DNA of 64,000 bases from contig NC_084781.1 in the NCBI RefSeq assembly GCF_028858725.1, positions 6,890,513 through 6,954,512 on the forward strand, read 5' to 3'. A program made the translations under genes and the position numbers. The notes below the pieces were generated by a model. The model saw nothing but the letters and a program-made list of their open reading frames with translations, did not search any database and had not been told where the DNA came from. Shown here in pieces: positions 25,001-36,373 of this stretch (the first letter of the stretch is position 1; each line of letters opens with the position of its first letter). Source of the DNA: Colius striatus. Lineage: Eukaryota > Chordata > Aves > Coliiformes > Coliidae.

Positions 25001-28000
25001 AGTAGGGAACATACTGTATGGCCCTGTTGGCAGGCTGCAGCTGGTAACATATTTGCAACTTCAGGCAAAACCTTTAGTGACAGCACATCTGCAAATGCTG
25101 TCCCCATGGGCTTGCAGGTTCCCTACCATCTGCACGCAGTCCTGGTGCACGAGGGCCAGGCCAACGCTGGGCACTACTGGGCCTTCATCTACGACCAGAC
25201 ACGGAAAAGATGGCTCAAGTACAATGACATCTCAGTGACAGAGTCGTCGTGGGAAGAACTGGAGAGAGATTCCTTCGGAGGCCTGAGGAACGCCAGCGCC
25301 TACTGCCTGATGTACATAAGTGACAAGGTGTCCCGCTTCGTGACAGGTACTGCAGCCCAAACTGCCTGGTGCTTGCACGTTCTTCTGCTGCTCTTTGGCA
25401 CCCTTGTCATTTGACAATGCTCCCCGTTTGCCACTCTCCACATCCACCTAGTACCAGTGTTTTTCTCTTGAGCTCTTTACATACCTGTGCTGCTTTTACC
25501 GGGGCATGGGGAATGGCTCCTACTTGGTCTCCCGTTTTATCACACTTTCTGACTTGGCTCGTTTTTTAGTGGCAGCATCATGTAGAACCTGAAAGGGGCT
25601 CTTTTTCTGCATGGCCTTTCCTAGAGCATGAGTTATTGGGAACCATGGCTCACACTTGCAAGTGCATTTGCAGTGCCAATGTATAAATAGCGATGTGCAG
25701 CAATTGCTGTGCACGTGGCACTGTGGATGGCAAACAGCTGTAGAAGGACCTAATAATTTCACATGTGGTTCATTTTGATGTAATAAATAGAAACAATGGA
25801 GAAGTGTCATTCTGTTCAGTGCTAAATATGGCTGGTGAGGATCTGGAGGCTGTTCTTTGTCTGTCTTCACCCTCTCACGATTCCATTGCTGAAATGAACC
25901 CATGGGCTTGGGTATTTTTTCCCTGTTTAATGCAATTTGTGTTTTATTTAAAGTTGGTTTGCTTTTAGAATGGGCAGGTAAGAAATATCTGGTGTAGAGA
26001 GTTGCCATTTGCTTTTGGTAAATTGTAGGATTTGTGGAAAGCTGATGCTTTGTGCTGTTTGAAAAGTAAAGACTGAGGTAGATCTAAGAAGTGGCACAAG
26101 GCAGATGCTGTGGAATCCACGTCATTCCGTTTCAGGCGGCTTTGTAGATTTGTCTTTCTTTTTGCCTTTTTGTTATGAGTCACCTGGAATTACAAAGCCA
26201 GTAGAAAGTTGCTTCTTTCCCCGTTCATCCCTCAGCCAATTTGGCTGTGGCTTTCCCCACGACCCCGTGCGTCCGTCCCGCTGGTGACCCGCTGCCCTGC
26301 TTTTCCTCGTTTGCCCATCCTGTGTTTTCTCCAGAAGAGGATGATGACTCAGAGGTCGGACAGTTGCAGAGGGAAGTTGAGGCCTTGTCCCCAGAGCTGA
26401 GGCAGTACATCCAGGAGGACAACTGGCGGCTCGAGCAGGAGGCAGAGGAGTGGGAGGAGGAGCAGTCTTGCAAGATTCCCCAGATGGAGCCTTCACCCAC
26501 TGCTGAATCAGAGGAGCTCTCTTCCGATTCGGGACCAGGTAATCTGCAAACCCTGCTGAAGCTGGTAACAGCCAGCAGGTCAATTTCATTCGTTTTTGTA
26601 TAAACACTGAGTAGGAAATGCTCGAGTGCTGTTGTAGGGAAAGGGAAGGTATCAGCTTCCAGTCCCTGACAGGGTGGATGTGTGTGGCTGCCGTGTCGTC
26701 CTGCACCGACGAGCTACCGAGCATCTCAGAACCAGAGGGGAGACCAGTGTCAGAGCTGGCTGATGCACCTCACCCCTGTGCCCCCACAGATCAGTGTGCA
26801 GCGTGTGAGCAGAGCACACGCTCCCTGTCCTCCGAGCACGCCATGATTGCCAAGGAGCAGACCGCCAAGGCCATTGCCAACACCGCCGAGGCCTACAAGA
26901 AGAACGGCGTCGAGGCAGCTCTCTACGAGGTAGGAGCTGAGCCCTGGCCCAGGAGCCCGACCCTTCTTGTCTCTGCATTACTCTTCTCAACAGACATTGG
27001 CTTTTCCTACCTCCCTGTAGTTCTGTGGCTGTGCCACATTTAACTCTCTCTCTCCTTTTTCTGTCCTGTGTTTTGCTTTGTTTTTTCTTACTCTTCTTCT
27101 TTTTCTTCTTGGCCACAGCCTAAGGAGGTAGAACCAGTGAAGGCCCAACCGAGAGAGACAGCCCTTACAGGTCAGGCAGAGCAGCCAGAGGTCTCTGAGG
27201 AAGCACAGCCTGCTACCCAGACTAGCTGCCAGGTCTCTGAAGTGGAAATCCCCAGTGTGGGGAAGATTCCTGTTAGAGCCGATGCAGATGGATATAATGA
27301 GGAGGTACAGATCCCAGTGCAGGGTGCATTCCTGTGGGCATTAACCTGTACCTTTGCAATCAGAGGCTTTGAGCTTCCCTCAGATCAGGTCTGTCATGGG
27401 AACGATGCTGTTGACAATGTGTGTTTTCTCACTGAGGAAACAAAGAGGCACAGAGCAAATTGTTCAGCAATTTCCTCTCTAAATGCCACCAGAAAAGCAG
27501 CTCTGCAGAAACATTCAATCCTTAGATCCACACGTTGTTCCTTTTGGTCTCCTTTCCAGCACAACTCTATCAGATTTGATCCTAGCTGCATTAACTTATG
27601 TCCAAGCCTCTTGACTGTGCTCAGGTGCAGTTTCCTCCCCTCTCCCAAAGGCATGACCCGTTAACAGCATGACTTACAGTATCCTGCCTGCTGCTGCTTG
27701 GAGTCCAGCTCCTTAACCGCACCTAGGCATTCTCAAGTAGCCTTTTGGGAGTCCAGGCTTTCTCACGAGTGCACCTGGATTTCACACAAATACCAAGACT
27801 GTCTCTGCTCCAGTGGGTTTAACATCTGGCACTAAGAGCTGCTCCCCCGTGGGCACGGGTCTCATCTATATTGCTTAAAAAGCTTGAGTGGGACAGGGAG
27901 GGGATATGGCAGTGTGCTTGGCCACCTCACATGCTAAGTTTACAGGTGCAAGGCTTAGAGTCACCAGCTTTAAAATACCCCTGCATGTGATAGGGGGAGC

Positions 28001-31000
28001 GATGTTCAAGTAAATCCCAGCTCTGGCTTATTCCCCCTGTGTTGATGCGATTTCCTCAAAAGCTTGTCTTCTGGAAGTGCTCTCCATCTCTCACCATGCC
28101 CTTCTCTTCTTTCCCTGTCTGTTACCCGTTTCCTTGTTCTTGTTTGTGCTTGTTTCCTTGCTTTGGTGATAGGTGATGCTGAGTCCAGCCATGCAAGGTG
28201 TCATCCTGGCTATTGCAAAAGCCCGCCAGACCTTTGATCGAGATGGGTCTGAAGCGGGGCTCGTGAAGGTATCTGTTTGCTAACTGGTCGTGTGCATTTC
28301 TGCTCTCACAGATGAGCAGTCTGTGCTGCCCTGGCATGTCAGGGACGGGAAGGGAACCGTTTGTGCAGTTTTTCTTCTGGTTAATGGCATTTCTGTTTCT
28401 GCTCTCTTACGGTGACAACAAGGCTCCAAACAAGGTTTGGAGCTCGTAAGAGAGATCTCTTCCCTCCCAGGACAAACAACTGCCACATTTTTCTTTCCAT
28501 ATTCATTTTTTTCTGCCTATTCTTTTAGCATTGGCAGTTCTCTCACTCTGGATAATGACAAGTAGACTTTCTTTGCATGCCTTTCAGAACCCATTGCCTC
28601 AATCCTCAGTGAGGTCACCAGAAAATAACCCAGCACTTGTAGAATGGGGTTGTTTTTGGGGGTCCTGAAGGTGCAGGCTTACTGTGCGCCCTCACACAGA
28701 AAGTGTTTGTCCCCTTGGGCAGAGGGGTTGGGAAGAAGGAACACTGTGGAATGTGAAAGCTGGTGTTGGGTTTTACAGGCAGGGGAGGTTTAACTAAAGA
28801 ACATAGCATGGGATAAATCACCTGTGCTGTTAACCTACAGGAGTATAAATTGCAAGGTACTTTTGCACCACTCTGCAGACACAAATGTATCGCAATCGGT
28901 TTTTACAGCCTCAGCACTCGCAAGAGGTGACCACAGCCAAGGCAGCTGCCTGCCTGCCCTTGAGAGGCATCCCAACACCTTGATGCTTTGGGCAAGCACC
29001 CGTTTGGCACTGGGGCTTTCCCTTGGGGCAGGTGCCTGTGTGTTCCTTCTGCCCCTAGAATATAACCCAGCAGCAGAGGGTGGTGTCGCTGACAGGAACT
29101 CCGTTGGTAGAGGACAGGTTCGGGGTTCGTATTGGGGCAGGAGAGCAGTGTCACACACGTGCTCTGTGTTGTTGGCAGGCGTTCCACGAGGAGTACTCCC
29201 GGCTATACCTGCTCTCCAAAGAGACCCCGACTCCCCAGAACGACACCCGGCTGCAGCACGTGCTCGTTTACCTCCTGCAGAACAATGCTCCCCAGCAGGT
29301 GGTGGAACGAACCCTCCTGGAGCAGTTTGCAGACAAAAACCTCAGCTACGACGAGAGGTTTGTGCTGTGGAGCCCGGGACGAGGCTTTTCCTGCCTGGCA
29401 GTGGCCAGGCCCGTCGTTCTGATCTTTCTCCTCTCTGCTTACACTGAGCAGGTCAATCAGCATCATGAAGGTAGCACGAGCAAAGCTGAGGGAAATTGGT
29501 CCTGACGACGTCGATATGGAGGAATACAAGGTGAGGGACTGGAGTGGTGCCTGTGAGCCTTTCCCCATGGACAGCGCAGCAGGGAGCAGGAATGTGCTGA
29601 GCTCTGGCAGTGTCTGTGCAGTGGGATACGTGGATTTGTGTGTTGGTGACAAGAGGTGTTTACACCCTTCAAAGAGTAGCCTGTGCTACGGCTTGGGGCT
29701 GTGCCCGTGGCAGGTGAGACTGACGCTCTGCTCTCGCTGCTGCTCTGCAGAGGTGGCACGAAGACTACAGCCTCTTCCGCAAGGTCTCGGTGTACCTCCT
29801 GACAGGGCTGGAGCTCTACCAGAACAGAAAGTAAGTCACTCTGAACCACTTGCACAGCTTAAGCTGTAGCCTGAAAGTAAAGGCTGCCTTGAGAGAAGAT
29901 GTTTCTGACCCATGGTAGCCGCTTTGCATGGTCTCACCTTTGAGCTTTCTCTGTGAGTGACTACCAGCCCTTTCTTGAATCTACAGTCAGCCTTGGTTAA
30001 CAGCGTTGGTCCCAAGGTCCTGACTCACTCTCTGACAGTCCCCCAGAGCTTCCCCCAGGTTTTCCTCTGTGACGTGGATGTTTCTGGAGGCGATGGGCCT
30101 CGCGGCGCCCATGGGCTGCAGAGCTGCCCCTCTCTCCTAGGTACCAGGAGTCCCTCACTTACCTGGTCTATGCCTACCAGAGCAACACCAAGCTGCTGCT
30201 GAAAGGAGCCAACAGAGGAGTGAATGAATCGCTGATTGCCCTGTACAGAAGGAAATGCCTCCTGGTTTGTATTGGGGAACTCTGCGCTCAGCCTCGGGGA
30301 GGAGGGAAGGGGACAGGACGGGGGCGGCCACCCGGGTGATGGCAGCACCTCCTGTGGGGCAACTCAGTGGGCAGAGCCCAGGGAATCTGGCTCGTGCTCC
30401 ACGGCTGCCAAGACCAGAACTGTCTCTTGTCCTTATGGAGTGCCAGAGGCAGCATGGAAATATGGGGAAAGACAGTGCCAGGGAAGTGTGCCGTGTGGCC
30501 CTCGGGGAGCCCAGGCAAAGGCACAACAGGGTCTGTCTCGCCACCAGAATGAGAAATAAGTTCTGTGTACTCAGGTCATGCACTGCTCCTGCCCACGTGC
30601 CAGTTCCCTGAGGCCCATGCTTGCTCTCTAACAGCTTGTGCCCTGGTTCTCTCTCACCCCCTAGAAGCTGAATGAGGCGGCAGCGTCTCTGTTCGTAAGC
30701 TGTGAAGAAGCTCGTGTGGCAGAGGGCATTAGCATCCTGAATGAGCTGATCATCCCCTGCATGCACCTCATGAATAGCTTTGAGATCTCCAAGGAGGACC
30801 TGGATGCCATTGAGGACATGAGGAACCGCTGGTGCTCCTATCTGGGGCGGGAAGACATGGACGGTAGGGAACAGCCACCTTCTTGCTGTTTGGGAGCAGG
30901 GATGTGCTCGGGTGGGAGTCAGAAAGGAATTAAATGAGGGTTTCAAACACCTCCCTCACTTCCTTTGGCTTTCTCTGGCCTTAGGGAAGGGAGGGTTCCA

Positions 31001-31739
31001 CAAAGGGCAGGTGGGAGCCTTGGGCTGCACTGTGAGGCATGCACAGGCTTCATCAGAAGCATGGCCAGAGCTGCAGGCTCCTGCCCACAGGGGCAGATCC
31101 CCTGGATCTTTGCATTCTGAAGAGAGGTCTGTCGTCAGAGGAATGAGTTTTGGTTCTGGAAAGCTGTTCTTGTTCTGCATGTGGTTCGCTGGCCCACAGT
31201 AGGGCTCCCGTGACTCCCATCAGATTGTTTCTGTGAAGGTTTTGGGAGTCAGCACAGGGGGTTTTTGTCACTAGCAGCAGGTAAAGTTGCCAAAGGAAAT
31301 CAATGCAAAAACGCAGAGCTTTGTCTTCAAAGTACTTCTGTACAAAATGAAATGGGACCACACAAGTTTCCCATCCTGGAGTTTCCCTTCCTTGGAGCAC
31401 TGGGTGGGCAGCAGGACCTGAGGGTGAGCAAGGCCCAGGCTGGCAGCCAGCCAGCCTGCTCTGCCTCAGCAATTGATTCTCCAGCTGTCACAGCCCCAGA
31501 GCCCTCAGCCCTCTGGCCCTTTGCTGTGACTGTGCCACTGACTGTTTCCTTCCCTCTGTGCAGCAAAACTGCAGATGAAGCTGGGCGAGTTGCTGCCCCG
31601 GCTCCTCGACTGCTCCACTGAGGTCGTGGTGCTGAAAGAGCCCCCAAAGATCCGTCCCAACTCCCCCTACGACCTGTGCAGCCGCTTCGCAGCCGTGATG
31701 GAGTCCATCCACGGGGCCTCGGCTGTGACGGTGCAATAG
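13054..31739 (+). CDS. USP28: Ubiquitin carboxyl-terminal hydrolase 28
   Basis: Deubiquitinase that stabilises MYC and acts in the p53/DNA-damage pathway. Exons: 13054-13092, 15521-15598, 16209-16341, 16700-16811, 17142-17304, 18166-18252, 18752-18889, 19315-19388, 19970-20046, 20192-20340, 22355-22482, 22655-22750, 23306-23479, 24310-24524, 24750-24820, 25118-25346, 26335-26538, 26790-26929, 27119-27304, 28173-28268, 29179-29357, 29452-29530, 29751-29830, 30141-30264, 30665-30863, 31564-31739. Phases agree throughout, giving 1141 residues, or 1079 without the optional exon 27119-27304 (human 1077). A UBA-like domain follows the start ([20 protein letters not shown]). The Cys box [13 protein letters not shown] has nucleophile C168 and the His box [12 protein letters not shown] has H597 (human C171/H600). 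The UCH-type insertion carries a coiled segment ([19 protein letters not shown]). The region matching the human SIM and UIM is not recognisable. Remaining introns show no other genes; two hold CR1 tails. Confidence 0.98.
19678..19797 (+). mobile_element. CR1 LINE 3' tail fragment
   Basis: In a USP28 intron. It matches the 3' end of avian CR1: CTACTCTAGGTGGTCCTGCT, then GGTGGACTGGATGAGCTT and CCCTTCCAACCCTTAACATT, ending at a degenerate ATTCTGTG terminal unit. It is 5'-truncated to about 120 bp and diverged, so it is an old copy. Confidence 0.85.
20341..22354 (+). other. USP28: USP28 intron 10
   Basis: The longest USP28 intron after intron 1, about 2 kb. No exon, RNA gene or clear transposable element was seen in it. 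Confidence 0.65.
23692..23850 (-). mobile_element. CR1 LINE 3' tail fragment
   Basis: In a USP28 intron, reverse orientation. It starts with the CR1 terminal repeat CATAGAATCATAGAATGG, then GGATTGGAAGGGACCTTTAG and GTCCAGGCGGGTCTTGAAGA, the reverse complement of the CR1 3' end. About 160 bp remain. It is one of the clearest pointers to a bird. Confidence 0.93.
27119..27304 (+). other. USP28: USP28 alternative exon (62-codon tissue-specific insert)
   Basis: Exactly 186 bp, flanked by TTGGCCACAG and GAG|GTACAG, phase 0 on both sides, so inclusion or skipping keeps the frame. From the family literature, mammalian USP28 has an optional exon of this size (62 residues) included in muscle and brain. 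The encoded segment is rich in E, P and Q ([23 protein letters not shown]) and looks disordered. The acceptor has a strong T-rich tract and the donor GTACAG is weak, which fits regulated splicing. Confidence 0.85.
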
Positions 31740-32461
31740 AGCACGAGTCCTCGCCGTGCCGAGGGACACGCTGCAGCCCGCCCCCGGGACAGTGGGCGCT
31801 GGGGCCAGGGAGAAGGGGTCACTCACATTCAGAGCTGTGTTCTTTGTAAATACGAATGAGTAAGAAGCAGTCTTGCACTTCTGAGAGAAAATGTGGAGCG
31901 GTGACGGGGAGGCCCTGAGCTGCTCCCCAGACCCTGGCAGCAGCTGGGTCCCTAAGGCCATCTCAGGAGGTTCCTCTACTTTGGCCACTGTCCAGGCACA
32001 GACCTTGGCTCTCTATTGTCACACAGCCCACTGCCAATTCTACCTGACAGAAGAAAGCATCCCGGAGCCTTCCTTCCTCCGGGAAGGGCGCAGGCACACG
32101 GTGGCAGTGCGCAGGGACGGGATGGGGCTGTGCGGGCCGTCCCCTGCCCGGCTGTGCCGCGGTGCCAGCGCGCTGCTGCAGGCTGGTCACACGCTCCCCG
32201 GTGCACCCCTCCCACCAGGAGGGAAACTAGGGCATTTCCAGCGTGGGCCAGGTGTCAAGCACAACTCTGAGGGCTGGAATCGGCCCCGTTTGGGTTGGTT
32301 GGAGGGGTTTTAACTGACTTTGTGTAAAGCTGTGCCCTGCTTGCGTTGCCTTCCGCGGGCTGCCCAGGGTTGTGTTCGAGCTGCGGTACATTGTTTTCAG
32401 CCAAATGTTTTAAGTGGGGGAATTCTCTCTGTTGGGACTATGCAGGTTTTTCTCAAAGTGC

Positions 32462-32467
32462 AATAAA
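32462..32467 (+). terminator. USP28: USP28 polyadenylation signal
   Basis: AATAAA lies 720 bases after the stop codon, followed by the T/GT-rich CTGTGTTTTTTTCACTCC. It defines a 3' UTR of about 750 nt. Confidence 0.85.
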
Positions 32468-32489
32468 AACATTTGTTCTATGTTAGAAT

Positions 32490-33259
32490 GAACAAGCTCC
32501 CTCTGTGTTTTTTTCACTCCTTGTCACACCTTGAGATTTCTGCTGGTTTCAGTACTTCTGCACTCGCACTCTGCCACGGGCCCAGGCAGTGGGAGGCAGG
32601 CCAGGGGTAGCCTCTGTTCTCTCTCCCTGCCCACCTGCTCCTTCCTCTCCCCCTCAGATGAGCAAAGTGCAGGTTTCAAAAGGAGAGCTGGGGTTTGAAG
32701 TGGACTTTGCTTGCCCAGGAGTGTGGGTGTTGGCTGGGGGCTTCCTTCAGGGGATCACGTGCCCACAGCTCTCAGGGGATTAAACCAGCTGTGAACTTGG
32801 TTTGTAGCCGGTGCTGCAGCAGGGGGCTGGCAGCCCTCGGGGTCTGGGTGTGAACCCAGCCTCACGGGCTGTGCAGTGTGTCACACAGAGCTGAGCAAGC
32901 AGGCTCTGTTCTACAGCTGAATCAGGAAAAGGGAGAAGGAACTCTTAAGGAGAGCCACAAAGCACTGCTCTTGCGGCTTGTAAACGGCACGGCACACAGA
33001 ACTGTATCATCAGCCCTAAGATGTGGCTGCTGCAGGGGACACAGTCACTGGCCTCATCTCTCCTGCTCCCTCTCCCCCTTGTTTTCCATGTTTATATCTC
33101 TTTTTTTTTTTTTTCCCCCCACCACAATCTTTTCTGGAGAGACCAAAGCAGCAGTGGAGCGGCAGCGCTGCCCCTCGCAGCTCCCACCCTTCCTCCCTGC
33201 TCGTGCGGGACGCAGCTGCACGTTGAGAGCACAGAAACACGCTGCCGACCACCGCGATG
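32490..33259. other. Intergenic region between the USP28 and CLDN25 3' ends
   Basis: The two genes are convergent. I see no coding sequence, only a T-rich stretch near 33100. Confidence 0.7.
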
Positions 33260-33265
33260 ATTTAT
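33260..33265 (-). terminator. CLDN25: CLDN25 polyadenylation signal
   Basis: TTTATT on the plus strand is AATAAA on the minus strand, 355 bases downstream of the CLDN25 stop codon. It is the only canonical signal there. Confidence 0.65.
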
Positions 33266-33620
33266 TGCCAACAGACCCGAGCGGCAGCGCCGGGGCAGAG
33301 CCGAGCAGCAGGGGCACGTGAGGAAGGAGCAGCAGCGCCGGGGCAGAGCTGCTCCCGCAGCCGGGCACTCGCAGGGGACGCCAGCGCAGCAGCATCCTCA
33401 GTCACTCGGCTACCAGCATCACCGGGACAGCAAGGTGCTGCCCGCTGCTCTGCCTCCCTGCCTTCCCACGCTCGCTCAGCCAATGCTGTTGTTGCTCCTT
33501 GGAAGAAGAAAAGCGAAGCAGAAACACAGACGGAGGGAAAGAAAATCCACAGGGCTGCTGTAGGAGTTAGCGAATCATCCTAAAAAGCTTGCGTGAGCCA
33601 CCCCTGGGACCCCGCCGTCC

Positions 33621-34295
33621 CTAGATGACGAGGTCTGCGTTTTTGGGATGCGGGGGGTGGCTCCTGGCCGTTGCCCGCGAGGGGGGCGGCGGGGGGCAGG
33701 CGGGGGCCGGTGGTGTCGGGGTCCCGACGGAGCGAGTGCTGCAGGCGAGGAGCAGCCCGCCCGCGGCGAGGAAGGCTCCGGCAAACCAGCCCAGGAACGT
33801 GGCCTCCCCGAATTCCCAGCGGGGGACGATGTCGGGGACCGTGTCATCCCAGAAGTCGAGGACAGTGTTGTAGGCGACCCAGGAGACCGGTGCCAGGGTG
33901 GCCATCCCTGCCGTGCCGAACGCCGCTCCCCCGGCGAGCAGGAGCCGCCGCTTGAGCGCGGGTTTGTCCTCGCAGGCTCTCCAGCCCTCCAGCCCCGGGG
34001 CGGCCAGGAGGCCCCCCAGCAGCCCCAGCCCGTTGGACAGGCACATCAGGAGGCGGGAGACGCGCAGCTCGGGGGGCAGCGCCAGGAAGGAGCCGTGGGC
34101 TCGGCACTCCACCGCCCCCTCCTCCCGGGCGATGCAGACCTGCCACAGCCCCATGGTCCAGACCTCCAGCTCGTTCAGGTCCAGGTTGAGGTTCTTCCAG
34201 AGAGGCACGAAGGTGGTGACGCAGGAGGAGACCCAGCCGAGGAGGGCCAGCAGCATCCCTCCGGCCTGCGCCCTGGCCCGCCAGCCGCCGGCCAT
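33621..34295 (-). CDS. CLDN25: Claudin-25
   Basis: Four-pass tight-junction membrane protein, 224 residues in a single exon. The claudin signature in the first extracellular loop is present: W (VPLWKNLNLDL), then GLWQVC and a second Cys in VECRAHGSF. TM1 is MLLALLGWVSSCVTTF, TM2 starts VSRLLMCLSNGLGLLG, and the second extracellular loop and TM4 read DFWDDTVPDIVPRWEFG then FLGWFAGAFLAAGGLLLA. These match human CLDN25 closely, and in human the gene is also the neighbour of USP28. The start has a GCC before the ATG. The cytoplasmic tail is proline-rich (PTPPAPACPPPPPS) unlike the human tail, but ends DLVI where human ends NLVI, a possible PDZ-binding end. Confidence 0.94.
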   Translation of the reverse strand: MAGGWRARAQAGGMLLALLGWVSSCVTTFVPLWKNLNLDLNELEVWTMGLWQVCIAREEGAVECRAHGSFLALPPELRVSRLLMCLSNGLGLLGGLLAAPGLEGWRACEDKPALKRRLLLAGGAAFGTAGMATLAPVSWVAYNTVLDFWDDTVPDIVPRWEFGEATFLGWFAGAFLAAGGLLLACSTRSVGTPTPPAPACPPPPPSRATARSHPPHPKNADLVI

Positions 34296-36328
34296 GCTGT
34301 CGCCGCGCCGCTAGCCCGAGATAAGCCGCCCTGAGCGGCGGCCGCGGGCATTAACGCTTGAGGAGCAGCGTCCGCTCAGCCGCCGGCCGCGTCTGGCGCC
34401 CGGGGCAGCGGACCCCAGCCTGTTCCCCCGGCACCGGGGTGTGGCCTCGGTCATCTTCCAGCGTTGCTGGCTTTTCCGTCCTGAAGGGAAAGGTGTCCCA
34501 GCTCTGCGTGAGAGGCCGGGCTCATCCCCGCAGGGCCCCGCCGCCGCGTTCCCGGCAGGGTTAAGCCAAAGAACGCAAATCCTCCGAGCCTCGGCCACCG
34601 CCAAGCGAGAGCCTTGGCAGGGGAAAGTGCCGAGGAGGGGGAGGAGGAGGACGGGGAGGGGGACTCCCGGGCAGCAGAGAGCTGGAGTCAGGCTCTTTGC
34701 AGGAGGGTTGGAGGCATCAGCCCTCATTCAGATATTCAATACATACAGGAGGCTTCGACAGCTGTGCTGGGGACGGGGACATCATCGAGGGAGGGTATTG
34801 CTCTGGCCACTGCTCGCAGGTGGACACGGGGCACCCTCAGCAGGGGCCACACTTCTTGCTGCTTGGCATGAGCAAATTGATGCCTGGGAGAAGAAGAAGA
34901 CATCCTGCTGTAACAAAAACAGCAACAAAAACAGATGTGGGGAGAGGATGGGCCACGTCACCAGGAAAATCCCAACTCAGTGCTGGTGCCTGGCTCCCAT
35001 CTGCCCCCGCCGCGTCCCCTCCGTGGGGTCCAGCTTGCAGATTCATCTTCCCCGGGAGATTAGCGACTAATCTCTCCTTCATCTGTCTTCCTTATCAATG
35101 ACGCTTTCGGGGGCCAGGCTAGTAAATCACTGAGGAGTCCTGGAGCTGGGGGGCCTATCCCCACTGAGTGCTGGGGGGGGACCTTTGCAGGAGGAGTCCT
35201 GAAAGGAGGTGAGGTGGGGGAGCACAGACAACATTTAACCTGGAATTTGGACCAGGTGTGAGGCAGAGGGGGGTGTTTCCCAGCCCTTGACCACAGTCCT
35301 GACTCCAGGAGCATCTGCTCAAGGGTGAGAGCTGGGAAATCCTCTGGGAAACTCCTCCTGCTCCTTCCCTAGGGTGTTGGGGCCCTCGCTCCTCCCGATT
35401 AAATCGTCTGGAGGTAATTGTGCCTGTCATTGAGGCAGATTAACTGGCGACCTTCTGTGGCTGGAGCGGGATTGGAGGCAGTCACAGCAGCCCTGTCCTT
35501 CCCTCCCTCCCTCCGCCGGCCACGGTGACACAGCCCAGCACAGGAGGCCCATCTGCAGCTGCTGGGACGATGCCGGCAGTGGCTGGGCCACAGCGGGAGC
35601 CACGAGCCCAGGGCAGCACCAGTCGCACCAGCAGCCCCTCTGCCCGGACATGAGGTGGGTACCCCCCTCACACGGGGATCTGCTCAGGGCTGGGGGCCAG
35701 GGGGACAGCCCTGAGGACCACAGGTCCCGCATGGGCAGTGGCAGGAGATGCCACATGAGCAGGTCCCATGCCGGGGCAATGGCTGGGGATGCAAAGAGAG
35801 GGCAGAGTGCCCACACTGCCCAGCCGCAGCCCCCTCCTCAGCCCCACCGGTCACTGCTCTTCAGGTTGTGATTCCCAGGTGGTGACCTACCACTGCAGGG
35901 ACCCAGCTGGACCCAGCCCATCCCAAGGAGCCCACCTATGGGGTCTGCATCTCTCTCACAGCCTGCACTCCAGCCCACACCCAGGGGCTGCCCAGAAGCT
36001 CTGCTCAGAACTCATTAGTGAAGTGGCAACTGTGGCTGCGGCCAGGGACCAGGAGGAGCACGGCTGCAGGCTCTTACCTGGGAATTGCCCACTGCGAGAG
36101 CTGCTCCCTATCGGGGCAGACACCTCCTTCTCCAGCTCTGCAATGCCATTATGGCTCCTAATGGGCTTAGCCATCTGGTGGCAGCCCATAGCCGCCCCAG
36201 CACTGCACGTGCTGCTGGGCCAGGGCAGCCCCACGGGACCCTGGACCGTGGGGATGTGGGGAAGGTCTGGAGACCTGCCCTGTCCCCTCCATCCAATATA
36301 ACCCCCTACTCTTTGTGTCCCCCAACAG
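34296..36328. other. Intergenic region between CLDN25 and the Kir3-like gene
   Basis: The left 300 bp are CpG-rich and probably act as the CLDN25 promoter. The rest is ordinary intergenic DNA. An upstream 5' exon of the potassium channel gene may lie here, since ATG with a possible donor occurs at 35650, but I cannot support it. Confidence 0.55.
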
Positions 36329-36373
36329 GACCCCAAGCCCAGCGTGGGGCTGAGTTCCTACCCCAGCTCTGCC

